A program made the position numbers and the translations under genes. The notes beneath the pieces were generated by a model. It was given only the letters and a program-made list of their open reading frames with translations, had not been told where the DNA came from and made no database searches. From contig CANLEQ010000020.1 in the NCBI GenBank assembly GCA_947489705.1, positions 1-64,000 on the forward strand: DNA of 64,000 nucleotides. Direction: 5' to 3'. Of this stretch, positions 36,930 to 45,742 are shown piece by piece (within the stretch, counting starts at the first letter, position 1; each line of letters begins with the position of its first letter). The DNA is from an uncultured Paracoccaceae bacterium (GTDB lineage Bacteria; Pseudomonadota; Alphaproteobacteria; Rhodobacterales; Rhodobacteraceae).

Positions 36930-38150
36930 GGTCTGACGCACGCGCATGGGCGTATGCGTCACGTGCATGGCGGATGGGGTGGATGGCTCCCTCTCCCGGC
37001 GTCGCAATGCGCCATAGTGCAGGTGTCAGAATCTGCGATCGAGAGGAGCCACCCCATGCAAGTTACCACCATCGGCTTCGATCTGGCCAAGAACGTCTTC
37101 CATGTCCACGGAGTTACCGAGGTCGGAGAGGTCGCTTTCAACCGACCTTTGCGCCGGGCGCAGGTGCTGGCGTTCTTCGGACGACTGTCGCCCTGCCTCA
37201 TCGGCATCGAGGCCTGCGCATCGAGCCACCCCACTGGGCGCGGGAGCTTTCGAAGCTGGGTCACACAGTTCGGTTGATGCCACCGATGTACGTCAAACCC
37301 TACGTAAAGCGGGGCAAGTCCGATGCCGTTGACGCAGAGGCGATCTGCGAGGCGGTGGCTCGTCCGACCATGCGCTTTGTCGAGATAAAGTCCGAGGACC
37401 AGCAGGCGCTTTTGTCACTACACCGCGCACGAGATTTCGTGGTTCGCCAGCGTACCCAGCTGATCAACATGGTGCGCAGCCTGGCTGCGGAGTTCGGGAT
37501 CGCTATCGCGCGGGGCGTGGCGCGGGCCATCGAGTTTGCCAAGAATGTTAACGACGGCAAGCAGCCCGGGTTACCTGATCTCGCCCAGGACGTCCTGCGG
37601 GTCCTCAGCCGACAGTTGGTCGATCTGCACAACCGCCTCGGCTAATACGAGATCACGATGCGCATTCAGGCCCGTCTCAGCCGCCAGGCGCAACTCCTGC
37701 AGACCATTCCCGGCGTGGGGCCCGTTACGGCCTCGGCCGTGGCTGCCACGATCGGGTCGGGCCGCCAGTTCAAGAGCGGTCGGGAGTTTGCGGCATGGCT
37801 GGGTCTGACACCGCGCAACCACTCCAGCGGTGGTAAGGAGCGGCTGGGAAAGATCACCAAGATGGGCGATCGGTATCTGCGTCAGCTCATCGTGGTCGGA
37901 ATGACATCGCGCGTGCGGCAGGTCGCCAATCATCCAGACCGTGCCGATCCCTGGCTGACGAAGTTGTTGCAAAGGAAGCCAGCCCGGCTTGCGACTGTCG
38001 CCATGGCGAACAACGAGCCGTCGTGCGCCATCGGTGCAAGCACGATGGCGAGTGCTCGGATCATGTGGGCTGTCCTGACCAGGGACGAGCCCTACAAAAC
38101 GCACGCCGTATGAGGCGGCGCGCGCCAACGAGATGAGCCGAGACCAAAGA
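36930..38150 (+). mobile_element. Decayed IS110-family insertion sequence (approximate extent)
   Basis: The transposase remnant defines the element; ends are not sharply visible because IS110-family elements lack ordinary terminal repeats and target duplications. Just upstream of the transposase an imperfect inverted pair (GGCTCCCTCTC near 36982 and GAGAGGAGCC near 37041) could be a subterminal repeat. The right end is set only by the end of recognisable coding sequence. Confidence 0.5.
37056..38113 (+). pseudogene. IS110-family transposase, inactivated by frameshift and stop codon
   Basis: Three frame segments reconstruct one IS110-type DEDD transposase of about 350 residues. The first (from ATG 37056) has TTIGFDLAKNVFHVHG with the catalytic aspartate and GIEACASSH. 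Near 37226-37236 one base is missing relative to the expected SHYWAREL, and the protein continues in another frame with RELSKLGHTVRLMPPMYVKPYVKRGKSDAVDAEAI. At 37643 an in-frame TAA interrupts it. The third segment has the C-terminal TIPGVGPVTASAV and GLTPRNHSSGGKERLGKITK motifs. The end carries a 13-residue extra stretch (ANNEPSCAIGAS) compared with the usual ending. Two separate lesions make activity very unlikely. It lies between the RTX gene and an MFS gene. Confidence 0.85.
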
Positions 38151-38463
38151 TGTGATGGTGTACCCTTCTGCCGCAACGATCAGGACGCTCCGCCGAATGT
38201 CCCGGGCGCAATTGCCCGCGAAGCAGATAGGAACCTGATCTGCGGATCCCATCAGGGCCAGCGGTGCGAACCGCGCAAACAGGCCGGACACAAGACCGCT
38301 TATGAAAAGATACACGCAATCTCATTTAAGCCTTGCTATGCGGGAGCCATCCACACACGACATTCGCCTCGCTCCCTTGCCCTCGCGGCCAGCACCACCA
38401 AATCAAGGGGTTCTTCGCCGTACTGCCGGTAAGGCGCCGACGATCCCGAAAGCTGGACGCATC
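38114..38463. other. Non-coding stretch between the IS remnant and the MFS gene
   Basis: The 350 bp hold no gene that I can support. The first part probably includes the right end of the insertion sequence. The last 100 bp, slightly AT-richer, should carry the promoter of the exporter gene, but no clear -35/-10 pair stands out. Confidence 0.5.
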
Positions 38464-39711
38464 ATGACCTTTCTCTCGACGCCCCGCGACCGCAGCGACG
38501 CGGCCGACCTGCCCTACGGCGAATTCGTCGCCATGATCGCCCTGCTCATGGCACTGAACGCGGCGGCGATCGACGTCTACATCCCCGCGCTCAGCGATAT
38601 CGGATCGGCCCTTGGCGTCGCCGAGGCGAACCGGCGGCAATTCGTCATCACCGCCTATGTGATCGGTTTCGGTGCCTCGCAGATCGTCTACGGCCCCCTG
38701 TCGGACCGGTTCGGCCGGAGGCGTGTGCTCTTCTCCGGCCTCGGGATCTATATCGCGGGGGCCGTGGCCGCGATCTTCGTGCCGAGCTTCGAGGCGCTCC
38801 TCCTTACGCGGCTGGTTCAGGGTATCGGCGCCGCCGCGACGCGCGTGGTCGCCACGTCGGTCGTGCGCGATCGCTTCCGGGGCGCGCAGATGGCCAGCGT
38901 GATGTCGCTGGTGATGATGGTCTTCATGGTGATGCCGGTCTTCGCCCCGAATCTCGGCTCGCTGGTGCTGGCCTTCGGCAATTGGCGCGAATTGTCCGGC
39001 GTCATGTGCCTCTTCGGCGTCGTCGCGCTGGTCTGGAGCTGGGCGCGCCTGCCCGAGACGCTGGCCCCCGAGAACCGGCGCGAATTGACCGGCCGCAAGG
39101 TCGTCGAGGCGTTCGGGATCGTCCTAACCAACCGTATCGCGTTCGGCTATCTGCTCGCCCTGGCGTCGTTCTTCGGCGTGCTCTTCGCCTTCATCGCGCA
39201 GGCGGAACAGATCTACACCGGCATCTACGGGCTCGGGCCGTCCTTCACGATCTACTTCTCGCTGGTGGCCTGCTTCATGGCGGCGTCGTCATTCCTCAAT
39301 TCGCGCCTTGTGAGCCGGTTCGGCACGCGCCGGCTCTCGCAGATCGCGTTGCTGGCCTTCATTGTCGTGTCGGGGCTGCATCTCGTCCTTGCGCTTGCCT
39401 ATGGGGGTGCCACGCCGTTTCCGCTTTTTCTCGGGCTGCTCATCGCGATGATGTCGTTCTTCGGTTTCGTGCCGACGAATTTCAACGCCCTCGCGATGGA
39501 GCCTCTGGGCCGCGTCGCCGGCGTCGGTTCTTCGGTGCTTGGTGCGGCGCAGACCCTTGGTGGCGGCATTCTCGGAGGATTGATCGGGTATCTTTACGAT
39601 GGCACGCTGATCCCCTTGCTCGGCGGTTTCCTGTTCCTCGCCTGCCTGTCCTTCGCGCTTGTCGCGATCGCCGAGCGCGGCCGCCTCTTCACCGCCCCGG
39701 TCGACGATTAG
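38464..39711 (+). CDS. Bcr/CflA-family multidrug efflux MFS transporter
   Basis: The 415-residue protein has 12 predicted membrane helices and the drug:H+ antiporter-1 (Bcr/CflA) signature: ALNAAAIDVYIPALSDIG in helix 1, QIVYGPLSDRFGRRRVL (motif A) in the first loop, and RLVQGIGAAATRVVATSVVRDRF around helices 4-5. The start ATG 38464 gives a normal short N-terminus; the open frame extends to 38302 without homology. It likely exports drugs or small metabolites at the inner membrane. It lies alone beside an insertion-sequence remnant, which hints at acquisition. Confidence 0.9.
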   Translation: MTFLSTPRDRSDAADLPYGEFVAMIALLMALNAAAIDVYIPALSDIGSALGVAEANRRQFVITAYVIGFGASQIVYGPLSDRFGRRRVLFSGLGIYIAGAVAAIFVPSFEALLLTRLVQGIGAAATRVVATSVVRDRFRGAQMASVMSLVMMVFMVMPVFAPNLGSLVLAFGNWRELSGVMCLFGVVALVWSWARLPETLAPENRRELTGRKVVEAFGIVLTNRIAFGYLLALASFFGVLFAFIAQAEQIYTGIYGLGPSFTIYFSLVACFMAASSFLNSRLVSRFGTRRLSQIALLAFIVVSGLHLVLALAYGGATPFPLFLGLLIAMMSFFGFVPTNFNALAMEPLGRVAGVGSSVLGAAQTLGGGILGGLIGYLYDGTLIPLLGGFLFLACLSFALVAIAERGRLFTAPVDD

Positions 39712-39826
39712 GGCCGCTGGCCGGGGGGACAGGATCTCCGGCGACCGGCCGCGTCCGTCTCGTGTTGCCTTTTACGTCCAAGCGACGCGGCGGGCCGCAT
39801 CTATGCGCCCCGCAACGTCCACGACG

Positions 39827-40114
39827 TCAACCTAGTCGGCCATCACGGAACAGACGAAGAGCGCCCGGAACGCCTGACCCAACTCCCCGGCCCGCACGCG
39901 TCCCGCATCCGACCGGTTGCGCCGGCCCGCCCTTGTCGTTCGGCCGACCGGTATCGACTTGCGTATCATCCGGCAGCGCATGCCGCAGGAAGATGACCAA
40001 GTCGCCCTGCTGCATCCGCTCGATCGGGTTGTCCTGCGCGGACGCCGTGGCGCAGGCGAGCGCCACGGCGTCCGATGCCAACACGGCGCGACATGTCTGG
40101 AAACCGGGTGTCAT
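39827..40114 (-). pseudogene. Truncated, frameshifted histidine phosphatase (phosphoglycerate mutase-like)
   Basis: The fragment begins with a poor signal-peptide-like segment (MTPGFQTCRAVLASDAVALACATASA) and continues DLVIFLRHALPDDTQVDTGR, in which RHA is the phospho-histidine motif of secreted histidine phosphatases. After NDKGG the expected sequence (RRNRSDAGRVRAGELGQAFRAL) is in another frame, so there is a frameshift near 39930. That frame ends about 8 residues later at TAG, and the remaining catalytic half is gone. Its ATG overlaps the stop of the HNH nuclease gene (ATGA), so it was once the second gene of that operon. Confidence 0.65.
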
Positions 40115-40695
40115 GCCTCGAGTTCGGCATCCCAGTAGAGGAAATCGCGCCACGTCTCGTGCAGGTGGTTGGGCGGAAACCGCCTCCCCATGTTCTTGAG
40201 CTCTTCCGCGCCGGGCTGACGCGGCGGCTTGCGCAAGGTCATGCCGGTCTGCGACAGCGACCGCGAGCCTTTCGACAGGTTGCACTTGGCACAGGCGGCC
40301 ACGACGTTTTCCCAGCTCGTCCGCCCGCCGCGCGCCCGTGGGACGACATGATCGAAGGTCAGCTCGCCGGTATGGCCGCAATACTGGCAGAGAAATTCGT
40401 CCCTCAGAAAAAGATTGAAGCGCGTGAAGGCCACGCGCTTCTGGGGTTTGACGTAATCCTTGAGCACCACGACCGACGGTATTCGGATCTCCGTGGTGGG
40501 AGAGCGGACAATCGCGTCGTATTCCGCCACGATCGAGACCCGTTCGAGGAAGGCCGCCTTCACGGCCTCCTGCCAGGGCCAGAGCGACAGGGGGTAATAG
40601 CTCAGCGGCCGGTAATCCGCGTTCAGCACGAGTGCCGGATGATGCCGCAAATTGTTGGGTTCGCGAACGAAGGCTGTCCTGAAATCGCCATCCAT
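40111..40695 (-). CDS. HNH endonuclease family protein
   Basis: The 194-residue protein has a strand-rich N-terminal part (PALVLNADYRPLSYYPLSLWPWQEAVKA) and a C-terminal HNH zinc-finger nuclease domain: CQYC (103/106), FDHVVPRARGG with the catalytic Asp-His (115/116), TSWENVVAAC (Asn130) and CAKC (135/138). This solitary type is widespread in alphaproteobacteria and cyanobacteria, and its biological role is not established. No methylase or defence gene is adjacent. The ATG at 40695 is preferred. A good promoter lies 74 bp upstream, and the leader can form a 9-bp hairpin. Confidence 0.88.
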   Translation of the reverse strand: MDGDFRTAFVREPNNLRHHPALVLNADYRPLSYYPLSLWPWQEAVKAAFLERVSIVAEYDAIVRSPTTEIRIPSVVVLKDYVKPQKRVAFTRFNLFLRDEFLCQYCGHTGELTFDHVVPRARGGRTSWENVVAACAKCNLSKGSRSLSQTGMTLRKPPRQPGAEELKNMGRRFPPNHLHETWRDFLYWDAELEA

Positions 40696-40735
40696 GGTCC
40701 TGATCGTCCCCGGCTCGAGTATCCTTGATGGGCGC

Positions 40736-40758
40736 TCGGGGCGGGGAGACCGCCCCGA
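40736..40758 (-). other. Leader hairpin in front of the HNH gene
   Basis: TCGGGGCGG and CCGCCCCGA form a perfect 9-bp stem with a 5-nt loop, just downstream of the predicted transcription start of the HNH gene. It could be an attenuator, an mRNA-stabilising 5' hairpin, or the terminator of the upstream TRAP gene on the same strand. No T-run follows. Confidence 0.45.
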
Positions 40759-40768
40759 CGCAAAACCG

Positions 40769-40796
40769 ACTATATCTGGCGCCTTGCACCTGACAA
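40769..40796 (-). promoter_or_regulatory. Probable promoter of the HNH gene
   Basis: On the minus strand TTGTCA and TATAGT are separated by 16 bases, a close match to the sigma-70 consensus (five of six at each element). It is 74-101 bp upstream of the HNH start codon. Confidence 0.55.
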
Positions 40797-40860
40797 GCCC
40801 CACATTTGGAGGTGATGCCCGGGACACAGATTAGCGGGCGATTGTAACGCCCTTATGACT

Positions 40861-41871
40861 TCAAGGGCCGGATGCCGCGATCAGCGCCCGCGCCCGTTCG
40901 AGGATCCCGGCCCCGTCGAGCCCGCGCTCGGTCATCTCCTCGACCCAGGCGTCGATCGTCGGCTGGCTCGCCGCCTCCCAGATGTCGGTCTGCGCGTCGT
41001 CGAGCGTGATGACCTCGTTGCCGCGATCGTGCGCGGCCTGCCGCGCGGGCGCGTCGTGCATGACCGTGTTCCGGGCGGCGAAAACCGAGAACTCCTCGCC
41101 CGAATTGGCGTCGATCACCGCCTTGAGGTCGTCGGGCAGCGCCTCCCAGCGCTGGCGGTTCATCGCCAGGATATAGGTCGCCGTGTAGATCGGCCGTGCG
41201 AACTCCGTATGCGTCTCGACCAGCTCCGACGTCCGGAGCGATCCGGTCACCTCCCAGGGAAGCGCGGTCGCGTCGATCACGTTCTTCGACAGGGCTTCGG
41301 GCACGGCCGGCACCGGCATGCCCACCGTCACCGCCCCGAGATCCGAGAACAGCCGGTTGGTGACACGGCTCGGCGCGCGGAGCGTCAGGCCGCGCAGATC
41401 CGCCATCTCGCGCACGGGCGTGCGCGAATGGATGACGCCCGGCCCGTGGACCCAGAGCGCGAGGACCTTCACGTCGCCGAAATCCGTCTCGTTCAAAAGC
41501 TCCTCGCCGAGCTGCCAATAGGCGCGGCTGGTGGCGACGGGATGGGTCATCATGAAGGGCAGCTCGAACACTTCAGCGCGGGGGAACCGCCCCGCCGTGT
41601 AGCCCGGCAGGGTCCAGATCACGTCGACCACGCCGTCCACCGCTTGGTCGTAGAGCGCGGCGGGCGCCCCGCCGAGCGCCATGGCGTCGTACCGCTCGAT
41701 CTCGATCCTTCCGCCCGACGCGCTTTCGATCCTGTCGGCCCATGCCGTCAGCACGTGCTTCGGCACATTGGCATCGGCGGTCTGGAACTGGTGCAGGCGC
41801 AATGTCACCTCCTGCGCCGCGACCGGCGATCCGAGAAGGCAGAGGCCGACCAGCGCGCAGATCCGGACCAT
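40861..41871 (-). CDS. TRAP transporter substrate-binding protein (DctP family)
   Basis: The 336-residue precursor starts with a signal peptide (MVRICALVGLCLLGSPVAAQ). The mature part is DctP-like: LRLHQFQTADANVPKHVLTAW, the GRIEIERYDAMALGG hinge, and LPWEVTGSLRTSELV. The conserved arginine that binds the ligand carboxylate is probably in LTLRAPSRVT. GGAGAGGG lies before ATG 41871; 41892 is an alternative start. TRAP systems import organic acids using the sodium gradient and need DctQ/DctM membrane subunits, which are absent from the window, so this is an orphan binding protein. The ligand is unknown. Confidence 0.88.
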   Translation of the reverse strand: MVRICALVGLCLLGSPVAAQEVTLRLHQFQTADANVPKHVLTAWADRIESASGGRIEIERYDAMALGGAPAALYDQAVDGVVDVIWTLPGYTAGRFPRAEVFELPFMMTHPVATSRAYWQLGEELLNETDFGDVKVLALWVHGPGVIHSRTPVREMADLRGLTLRAPSRVTNRLFSDLGAVTVGMPVPAVPEALSKNVIDATALPWEVTGSLRTSELVETHTEFARPIYTATYILAMNRQRWEALPDDLKAVIDANSGEEFSVFAARNTVMHDAPARQAAHDRGNEVITLDDAQTDIWEAASQPTIDAWVEEMTERGLDGAGILERARALIAASGP

Positions 41872-42223
41872 CGGCCCTCTCCACCAAGGCATCGCGCGAT
41901 CCCCCGGGCGGCTTCGGCACCGCGACGGGGCGGCTTTCCCGGCCCCGGGCCCGACCGGCGGCGATGCAAGATCAAAGAGAAGGGCCATGAGGCGCGTCCT
42001 TTTCACGTTCGGGTGTCTCGCAGCCATTTCTAGAGCGTACCGTGTGCGCGCGCGAGACCGGAATGCGGCCCCGTGGAAGGGCGGGAAAACTGATGCGATG
42101 GGGCATGCGGGGCTTGATCCCCACGTTCTAAAGGCGTATTGCGCGGCCTCAATCGAAATTCCGGGCTGAGACTGGCCCTGACACACCGGGGCCTGCAAGC
42201 CCCGCCAATGCGAAGGTCACATC
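41872..42223. other. Non-coding stretch between the TRAP gene and rpmF
   Basis: In 352 bp between divergent genes I find no supportable gene. In relatives a DUF177/YceD gene usually precedes rpmF; no such sequence is visible here. The right end carries a possible rpmF promoter. Confidence 0.55.
42113..42141 (+). promoter_or_regulatory. Possible rpmF-plsX promoter
   Basis: TTGATC and TATTGC are separated by 17 bases, about 80 bp upstream of rpmF. The -35 is good and the -10 is moderate. The position suits expression of the rpmF-plsX-fabH-ihfA run. Confidence 0.35.
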
Positions 42224-42430
42224 ATGGCTGTCCCTCAGAATAAGATCACCAAGTCGCGCCGCAACATGCGCCGGGCCCATGATGGCCTGACCGGTGCCAA
42301 CCCCGCCGAATGCCCCAATTGCGGGGAGCTCAAGCGCCCGCACCACGTCTGCGGTGCCTGCGGCCATTACGCCGAGCGTGAAGTCGTCGCCCAAGCGGAC
42401 GAGATCGACCTCGACGACGACGCCGCGTAA
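42224..42430 (+). CDS. rpmF: 50S ribosomal protein L32
   Basis: The 68-residue basic protein starts [20 protein letters not shown], the standard L32 opening. It carries a zinc ribbon with CPNC (about 27-30) and CGAC (about 44-47), and has an acidic alphaproteobacterial tail ([10 protein letters not shown]). It is the cysteine-containing, zinc-dependent type. plsX follows after 17 bp, the usual linkage of ribosome and lipid synthesis genes. Confidence 0.97.
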   Translation: MAVPQNKITKSRRNMRRAHDGLTGANPAECPNCGELKRPHHVCGACGHYAEREVVAQADEIDLDDDAA

Positions 42431-42447
42431 GCCGGTGCGCCCGGCAC

Positions 42448-43539
42448 ATGCCGACTGAACACGCCAAAACCTCGATACGCGCACCGGAAACGCCGGCAGG
42501 TTATGTCGTATCCGTAGATGCGATGGGCGGCGACAGCGGACCCTCGGCCGTGGTCGCCGGTCTTGCCAAGTCGGCGGAGAAGAACCCGGACATCACGTTC
42601 ATCCTGCATGGCCGCGAATCCGAGCTCGCCCCTCTGGTGAAGAAGCAGAAGCTCGACGACCGCGTCACGATCCGCGACGCGCAGGATGTCGTCACGATGG
42701 ACGCCAAGCCGGGCCATGTCATGCGGCACGGCAAGGATACGTCCATGTGGTCGTGCATCGAATCGGTGCGCGCGGGCGATGCGCAGGTCGCGGTGAGCTG
42801 CGGCAATACCGGGGCACTGATGGCCATCAGCATGATGCGCCTGAAAAAGCTTCAAGGCGTGAACCGGCCCGCAATCGCCTGCCTCTGGCCGTCGCGCAAT
42901 CCGTCGGGCTTCAACGTGATGCTCGACGTTGGTGCCGATATCCGCGCCGATCAGGACGACCTCATGCAATACGCGCTGATGGGGGCGTCCTATGCGCGCA
43001 ACGGTCTGGGGCTCGAGCGGCCGCGGATCGGCCTGCTCAATGTCGGCACCGAGGAGCACAAGGGCCGCGCCGAGCTCAAGGTCGCGCACGACCTGATCGA
43101 GCGCAACGCCGTGCAGGCCGATTTCGAGTTCGTGGGCTTCGTCGAGGGCGGCGATATTCCCTCCGACCGCGTGGACGTGATCGTGACTGACGGATTCACT
43201 GGCAATGTCGCGCTCAAGACCGGCGAGGGCACCGCCGATCTGATCCGCGTCCTGCTGCGCGAGGCCTTCAACCATACCCCGATGTCGAAGCTCGCGGCGC
43301 TTCTGGCGCTGACCTCGCTCAAGCGGTTGCAGAAACGGATCGATCCGCGGCGGGTCAACGGGGGCATCTTCCTCGGCCTCAACGGCACGGTGGTCAAGAG
43401 CCACGGCTCCGCCGACGCGACCGGCGTCTCGGCGGCCGTGAAACTGGCCTTCACCCTCGCGCAGAGCAACTTCACCGAGCGTCTCGCGGCCCGCGTCGCC
43501 TCCGCCGAAAGCCACGCACCCGGGGAGGCCGGTCGATGA
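42448..43539 (+). CDS. plsX: PlsX, phosphate acyltransferase
   Basis: The 363-residue protein converts acyl-ACP to acyl-phosphate at the start of phospholipid synthesis. Landmarks are VSVDAMGGDSGPSAVV at the start, SCGNTGALMA, ACLWPSRNPSG with the following LDVGAD, GLLNVGTEEHKGRAELK and VIVTDGFTGNVALKTGEG. It is slightly longer than E. coli PlsX at the N-terminus. Its stop overlaps the fabH start (ATGA). It acts with PlsY at the inner membrane face. Confidence 0.95.
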   Translation: MPTEHAKTSIRAPETPAGYVVSVDAMGGDSGPSAVVAGLAKSAEKNPDITFILHGRESELAPLVKKQKLDDRVTIRDAQDVVTMDAKPGHVMRHGKDTSMWSCIESVRAGDAQVAVSCGNTGALMAISMMRLKKLQGVNRPAIACLWPSRNPSGFNVMLDVGADIRADQDDLMQYALMGASYARNGLGLERPRIGLLNVGTEEHKGRAELKVAHDLIERNAVQADFEFVGFVEGGDIPSDRVDVIVTDGFTGNVALKTGEGTADLIRVLLREAFNHTPMSKLAALLALTSLKRLQKRIDPRRVNGGIFLGLNGTVVKSHGSADATGVSAAVKLAFTLAQSNFTERLAARVASAESHAPGEAGR

Positions 43540-44510
43540 GTGTGACGCGCGCCCAGGTTCGCGGGATCGGTCACTACCTTCCCGAGCGCATCGTCGAGAA
43601 TGCCGAGTTCGAGAGCCTCGTCGAGACCAGCGACGAGTGGATCCGCTCCCGCTCGGGGATCGAACGCCGTCATTTCGTGGCCGAGGGTCAGACCACGTCG
43701 GATATCGCCACCCTGGCGGCCGAGGCGGCCCTCGCCGATGCCGGACTGTGCGCAGGCGACATCGACGCGGTGATCGTCGCGACATCGACGGCCGACCTCA
43801 CCTTCCCCGCCGCGGCAACCATGGTGCAGGCCAAGCTCGGCATGACCGGCGGGTTCGCCTTCGACATCCAGGCCGTCTGCGCCGGTTTCGTCTTCGCGCT
43901 CTCGACCGCCAACGCGCTCATCATCGCGGGACAGGCGCGCCGCGTGCTCGTCATCGGCGCCGAGACGTTCAGCAGGATCCTCGACTGGCAGGACCGCAGC
44001 ACCTGCGTCCTCTTCGGCGACGGCGCGGGCGCGCTGGTGCTCGAGGCGGCCGAAGGCACCGGCGAGACCTCCGACAGGGGCATCCTCGCCTCCGATCTGC
44101 ATTCCGACGGCCAGTATCGCGACATCCTCTATGTCGATGGCGGCGTCTCGACCCAGTCGACCGGCCTTCTGCGGATGCAGGGCAAGGAGGTCTTCCGCCA
44201 TGCCATCGCAAAGCTCGCCGAGACCGCGCATGCCTCGCTCGAGCGGGCGGGGCTTTCGGCGGCCGACGTGGACTGGATCGTGCCGCACCAGGCCAACCTG
44301 CGGATCATCCGCGGCACCGCGCAGAAGATGGGGCTCGGAATGGACCGGGTGGTGCTGACCGTTCAGGATCACGGCAACACCTCGGCCGCGTCGATCCCGC
44401 TGGCGCTTTCGGTCGGCAAGGGACGCGGCCAGATCAAGGCGGGCCAGCTCATCGTCACCGAGGCGATCGGCGGCGGACTGGCCTGGGGCTCGGTTGTCCT
44501 GCGCTGGTAG
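43536..44510 (+). CDS. fabH: Beta-ketoacyl-ACP synthase III
   Basis: The 324-residue enzyme condenses acetyl-CoA with malonyl-ACP to start fatty acid synthesis. The catalytic triad is visible: cysteine in FDIQAVCAGFVFAL, histidine in IVPHQANLRII and asparagine in DHGNTSAASIPLAL. The N-terminal GIGHYLPERIVEN and TSDEWIRSRSGIERR motifs are typical. The start overlaps plsX, and ihfA follows after 116 bp. No oddities. Confidence 0.96.
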   Translation: MSVTRAQVRGIGHYLPERIVENAEFESLVETSDEWIRSRSGIERRHFVAEGQTTSDIATLAAEAALADAGLCAGDIDAVIVATSTADLTFPAAATMVQAKLGMTGGFAFDIQAVCAGFVFALSTANALIIAGQARRVLVIGAETFSRILDWQDRSTCVLFGDGAGALVLEAAEGTGETSDRGILASDLHSDGQYRDILYVDGGVSTQSTGLLRMQGKEVFRHAIAKLAETAHASLERAGLSAADVDWIVPHQANLRIIRGTAQKMGLGMDRVVLTVQDHGNTSAASIPLALSVGKGRGQIKAGQLIVTEAIGGGLAWGSVVLRW

Positions 44511-44626
44511 AACCGGCCGCACGCCAACTTTATCCACCGCCTAAGCGGAAACGCGCAAGCCCCTGTTATTGACTTTGAATCGCGCGACCCTCATGCTTGG
44601 CGCCAATCGCAGTTCGGGGATCTGGC

Positions 44627-44929
44627 ATGGCTGACAAGACACTGACACGCATGGATCTGAGCGAGGCCGTCTTCGCCGAAGTGGGGCTCAGCCGGAACGA
44701 ATCCGCGCAACTGGTCGAGTCGGTGCTGGGGCACATGTCCGACGCGCTCGCCGCCGGCGAGGCGGTCAAGATCTCGTCCTTCGGCACGTTCTCGGTCCGC
44801 TCCAAGGCCGCCCGGATCGGCCGCAATCCCAAGACCGGCGAGGAAGTGCCGATCAGCCCCCGAAGGGTCCTGACGTTCCGCCCCTCGCACCTGATGAAGG
44901 ACCGCGTGGCCGCCGGCAACAAGGGCTGA
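44627..44929 (+). CDS. ihfA: Integration host factor subunit alpha
   Basis: The 100-residue DNA-bending protein begins [16 protein letters not shown]. It has the family's [22 protein letters not shown] region, the beta-arm that inserts into DNA with its proline in GRNPKTG, and ends [15 protein letters not shown]. The ATG at 44627 is chosen because the family starts there. The merR-type gene follows after 3 bp, probably on the same transcript. Confidence 0.95.
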   Translation: MADKTLTRMDLSEAVFAEVGLSRNESAQLVESVLGHMSDALAAGEAVKISSFGTFSVRSKAARIGRNPKTGEEVPISPRRVLTFRPSHLMKDRVAAGNKG

Positions 44930-44932
44930 GCC

Positions 44933-45592
44933 ATGGCGAAATCGCCCGAAGCCTTTCGCACGATCAGCGAAGTCGCCGAATGGCTGGACGTGCCGACGCA
45001 TGTCCTGCGGTTCTGGGAATCGCGCTTCTCTCAAGTCAAGCCGGTGAAGCGCGCGGGCGGCAGGCGCTATTACCGGCCCGCCGACATGGAGCTTCTGGGC
45101 GGCATCAAGCGGCTGCTGCACGACGACGGCCTGACCATCCGCGGGGTTCAGAAGCTTTTGCGCGAGGAAGGCGTGCGCCACGTTGCGGCCCTCGCGCCGC
45201 CACTCAAGGTCGATGAGGGCGCGCCCCCGGCCGAGGGCGCCAATGTCGTGACCCTGCGCGCCGGTGCAACGCCCGCGCATCCTGCGCCTTCCCCCGAGGA
45301 AGCGACCGCCGACGCACCGCCCGCATCTCCACCCTCCCACGACATCGACGTCGGAACGCTGGGAATCTCCGCCGAAGAGACCCTTCGGGTCGAGACCGGA
45401 GAGACACAGCCGCCCCCTGCCGCCGCGTCGCCCATACTGGACGAAGAAGCGGTCTACGTGCCCGGCCCCGGCCCGATCACCGCATTGCTGCGTCTGTCGC
45501 GCGACGAGATCGCGCGGCGGCGCGATCGTCTGGAGAATGCGCTCGACCGCGCCCGCGCCCTGAAACGCGCGATGGACCGCGCCGATGGCTGA
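44933..45592 (+). CDS. MerR-family transcriptional regulator
   Basis: The 219-residue protein has an N-terminal MerR winged helix ([25 protein letters not shown], in parts TISEVAEWL and LRFWESRF) and the wing [17 protein letters not shown]. The region from about 95 to 165 is proline/alanine-rich and probably disordered. A C-terminal helix ([20 protein letters not shown]) may dimerise. There are no metal-binding cysteines of classical MerR. This family regularly follows ihfA in alphaproteobacteria; the target is not known to me. Confidence 0.88.
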   Translation: MAKSPEAFRTISEVAEWLDVPTHVLRFWESRFSQVKPVKRAGGRRYYRPADMELLGGIKRLLHDDGLTIRGVQKLLREEGVRHVAALAPPLKVDEGAPPAEGANVVTLRAGATPAHPAPSPEEATADAPPASPPSHDIDVGTLGISAEETLRVETGETQPPPAAASPILDEEAVYVPGPGPITALLRLSRDEIARRRDRLENALDRARALKRAMDRADG

Positions 45593-45658
45593 GAGCTTGG
45601 GTTTTTCACGCAATCGCCCCTTGCCTCTGCTGTCCGCTCCGGTAAAAGGCGCGTCAGT

Positions 45659-45735
45659 CGGGCTATGGCGCAGCCTGGTAGCGCGTCCGTCTGGGGGACG
45701 GAAGGTCGCAGGTTCGAGTCCTGCTAGCCCGACCA
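45659..45735 (+). tRNA. tRNA-Pro (anticodon GGG)
   Basis: The 77-nt sequence has acceptor stem CGGGCTA/TAGCCCG, the D arm GCGCAGCCTGGTAGCGC, anticodon stem TCCGT/ACGGA with loop CTGGGGG (anticodon GGG), T arm GCAGGTTCGAGTCCTGC, discriminator A and encoded CCA. It follows the merR-type gene by 66 bp. Confidence 0.97.
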
Positions 45736-45742
45736 AACATTC

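Noticed and set aside
37056-37277. Programmed frameshift in the transposase instead of mutation
   Set aside because: IS110-family transposases are single-frame, no slippery sequence is seen at the shift, and a second lesion (TAA) lies downstream.
38061-38315. 84-residue minus-strand frame at the right end of the IS remnant
   Set aside because: Lies antisense to the transposase end and has no supporting site or family; probably chance.
40111-40695. HNH nuclease as part of a restriction or other defence system
   Set aside because: No methylase, specificity subunit, helicase or other defence gene nearby; this solitary HNH type is common in housekeeping contexts.
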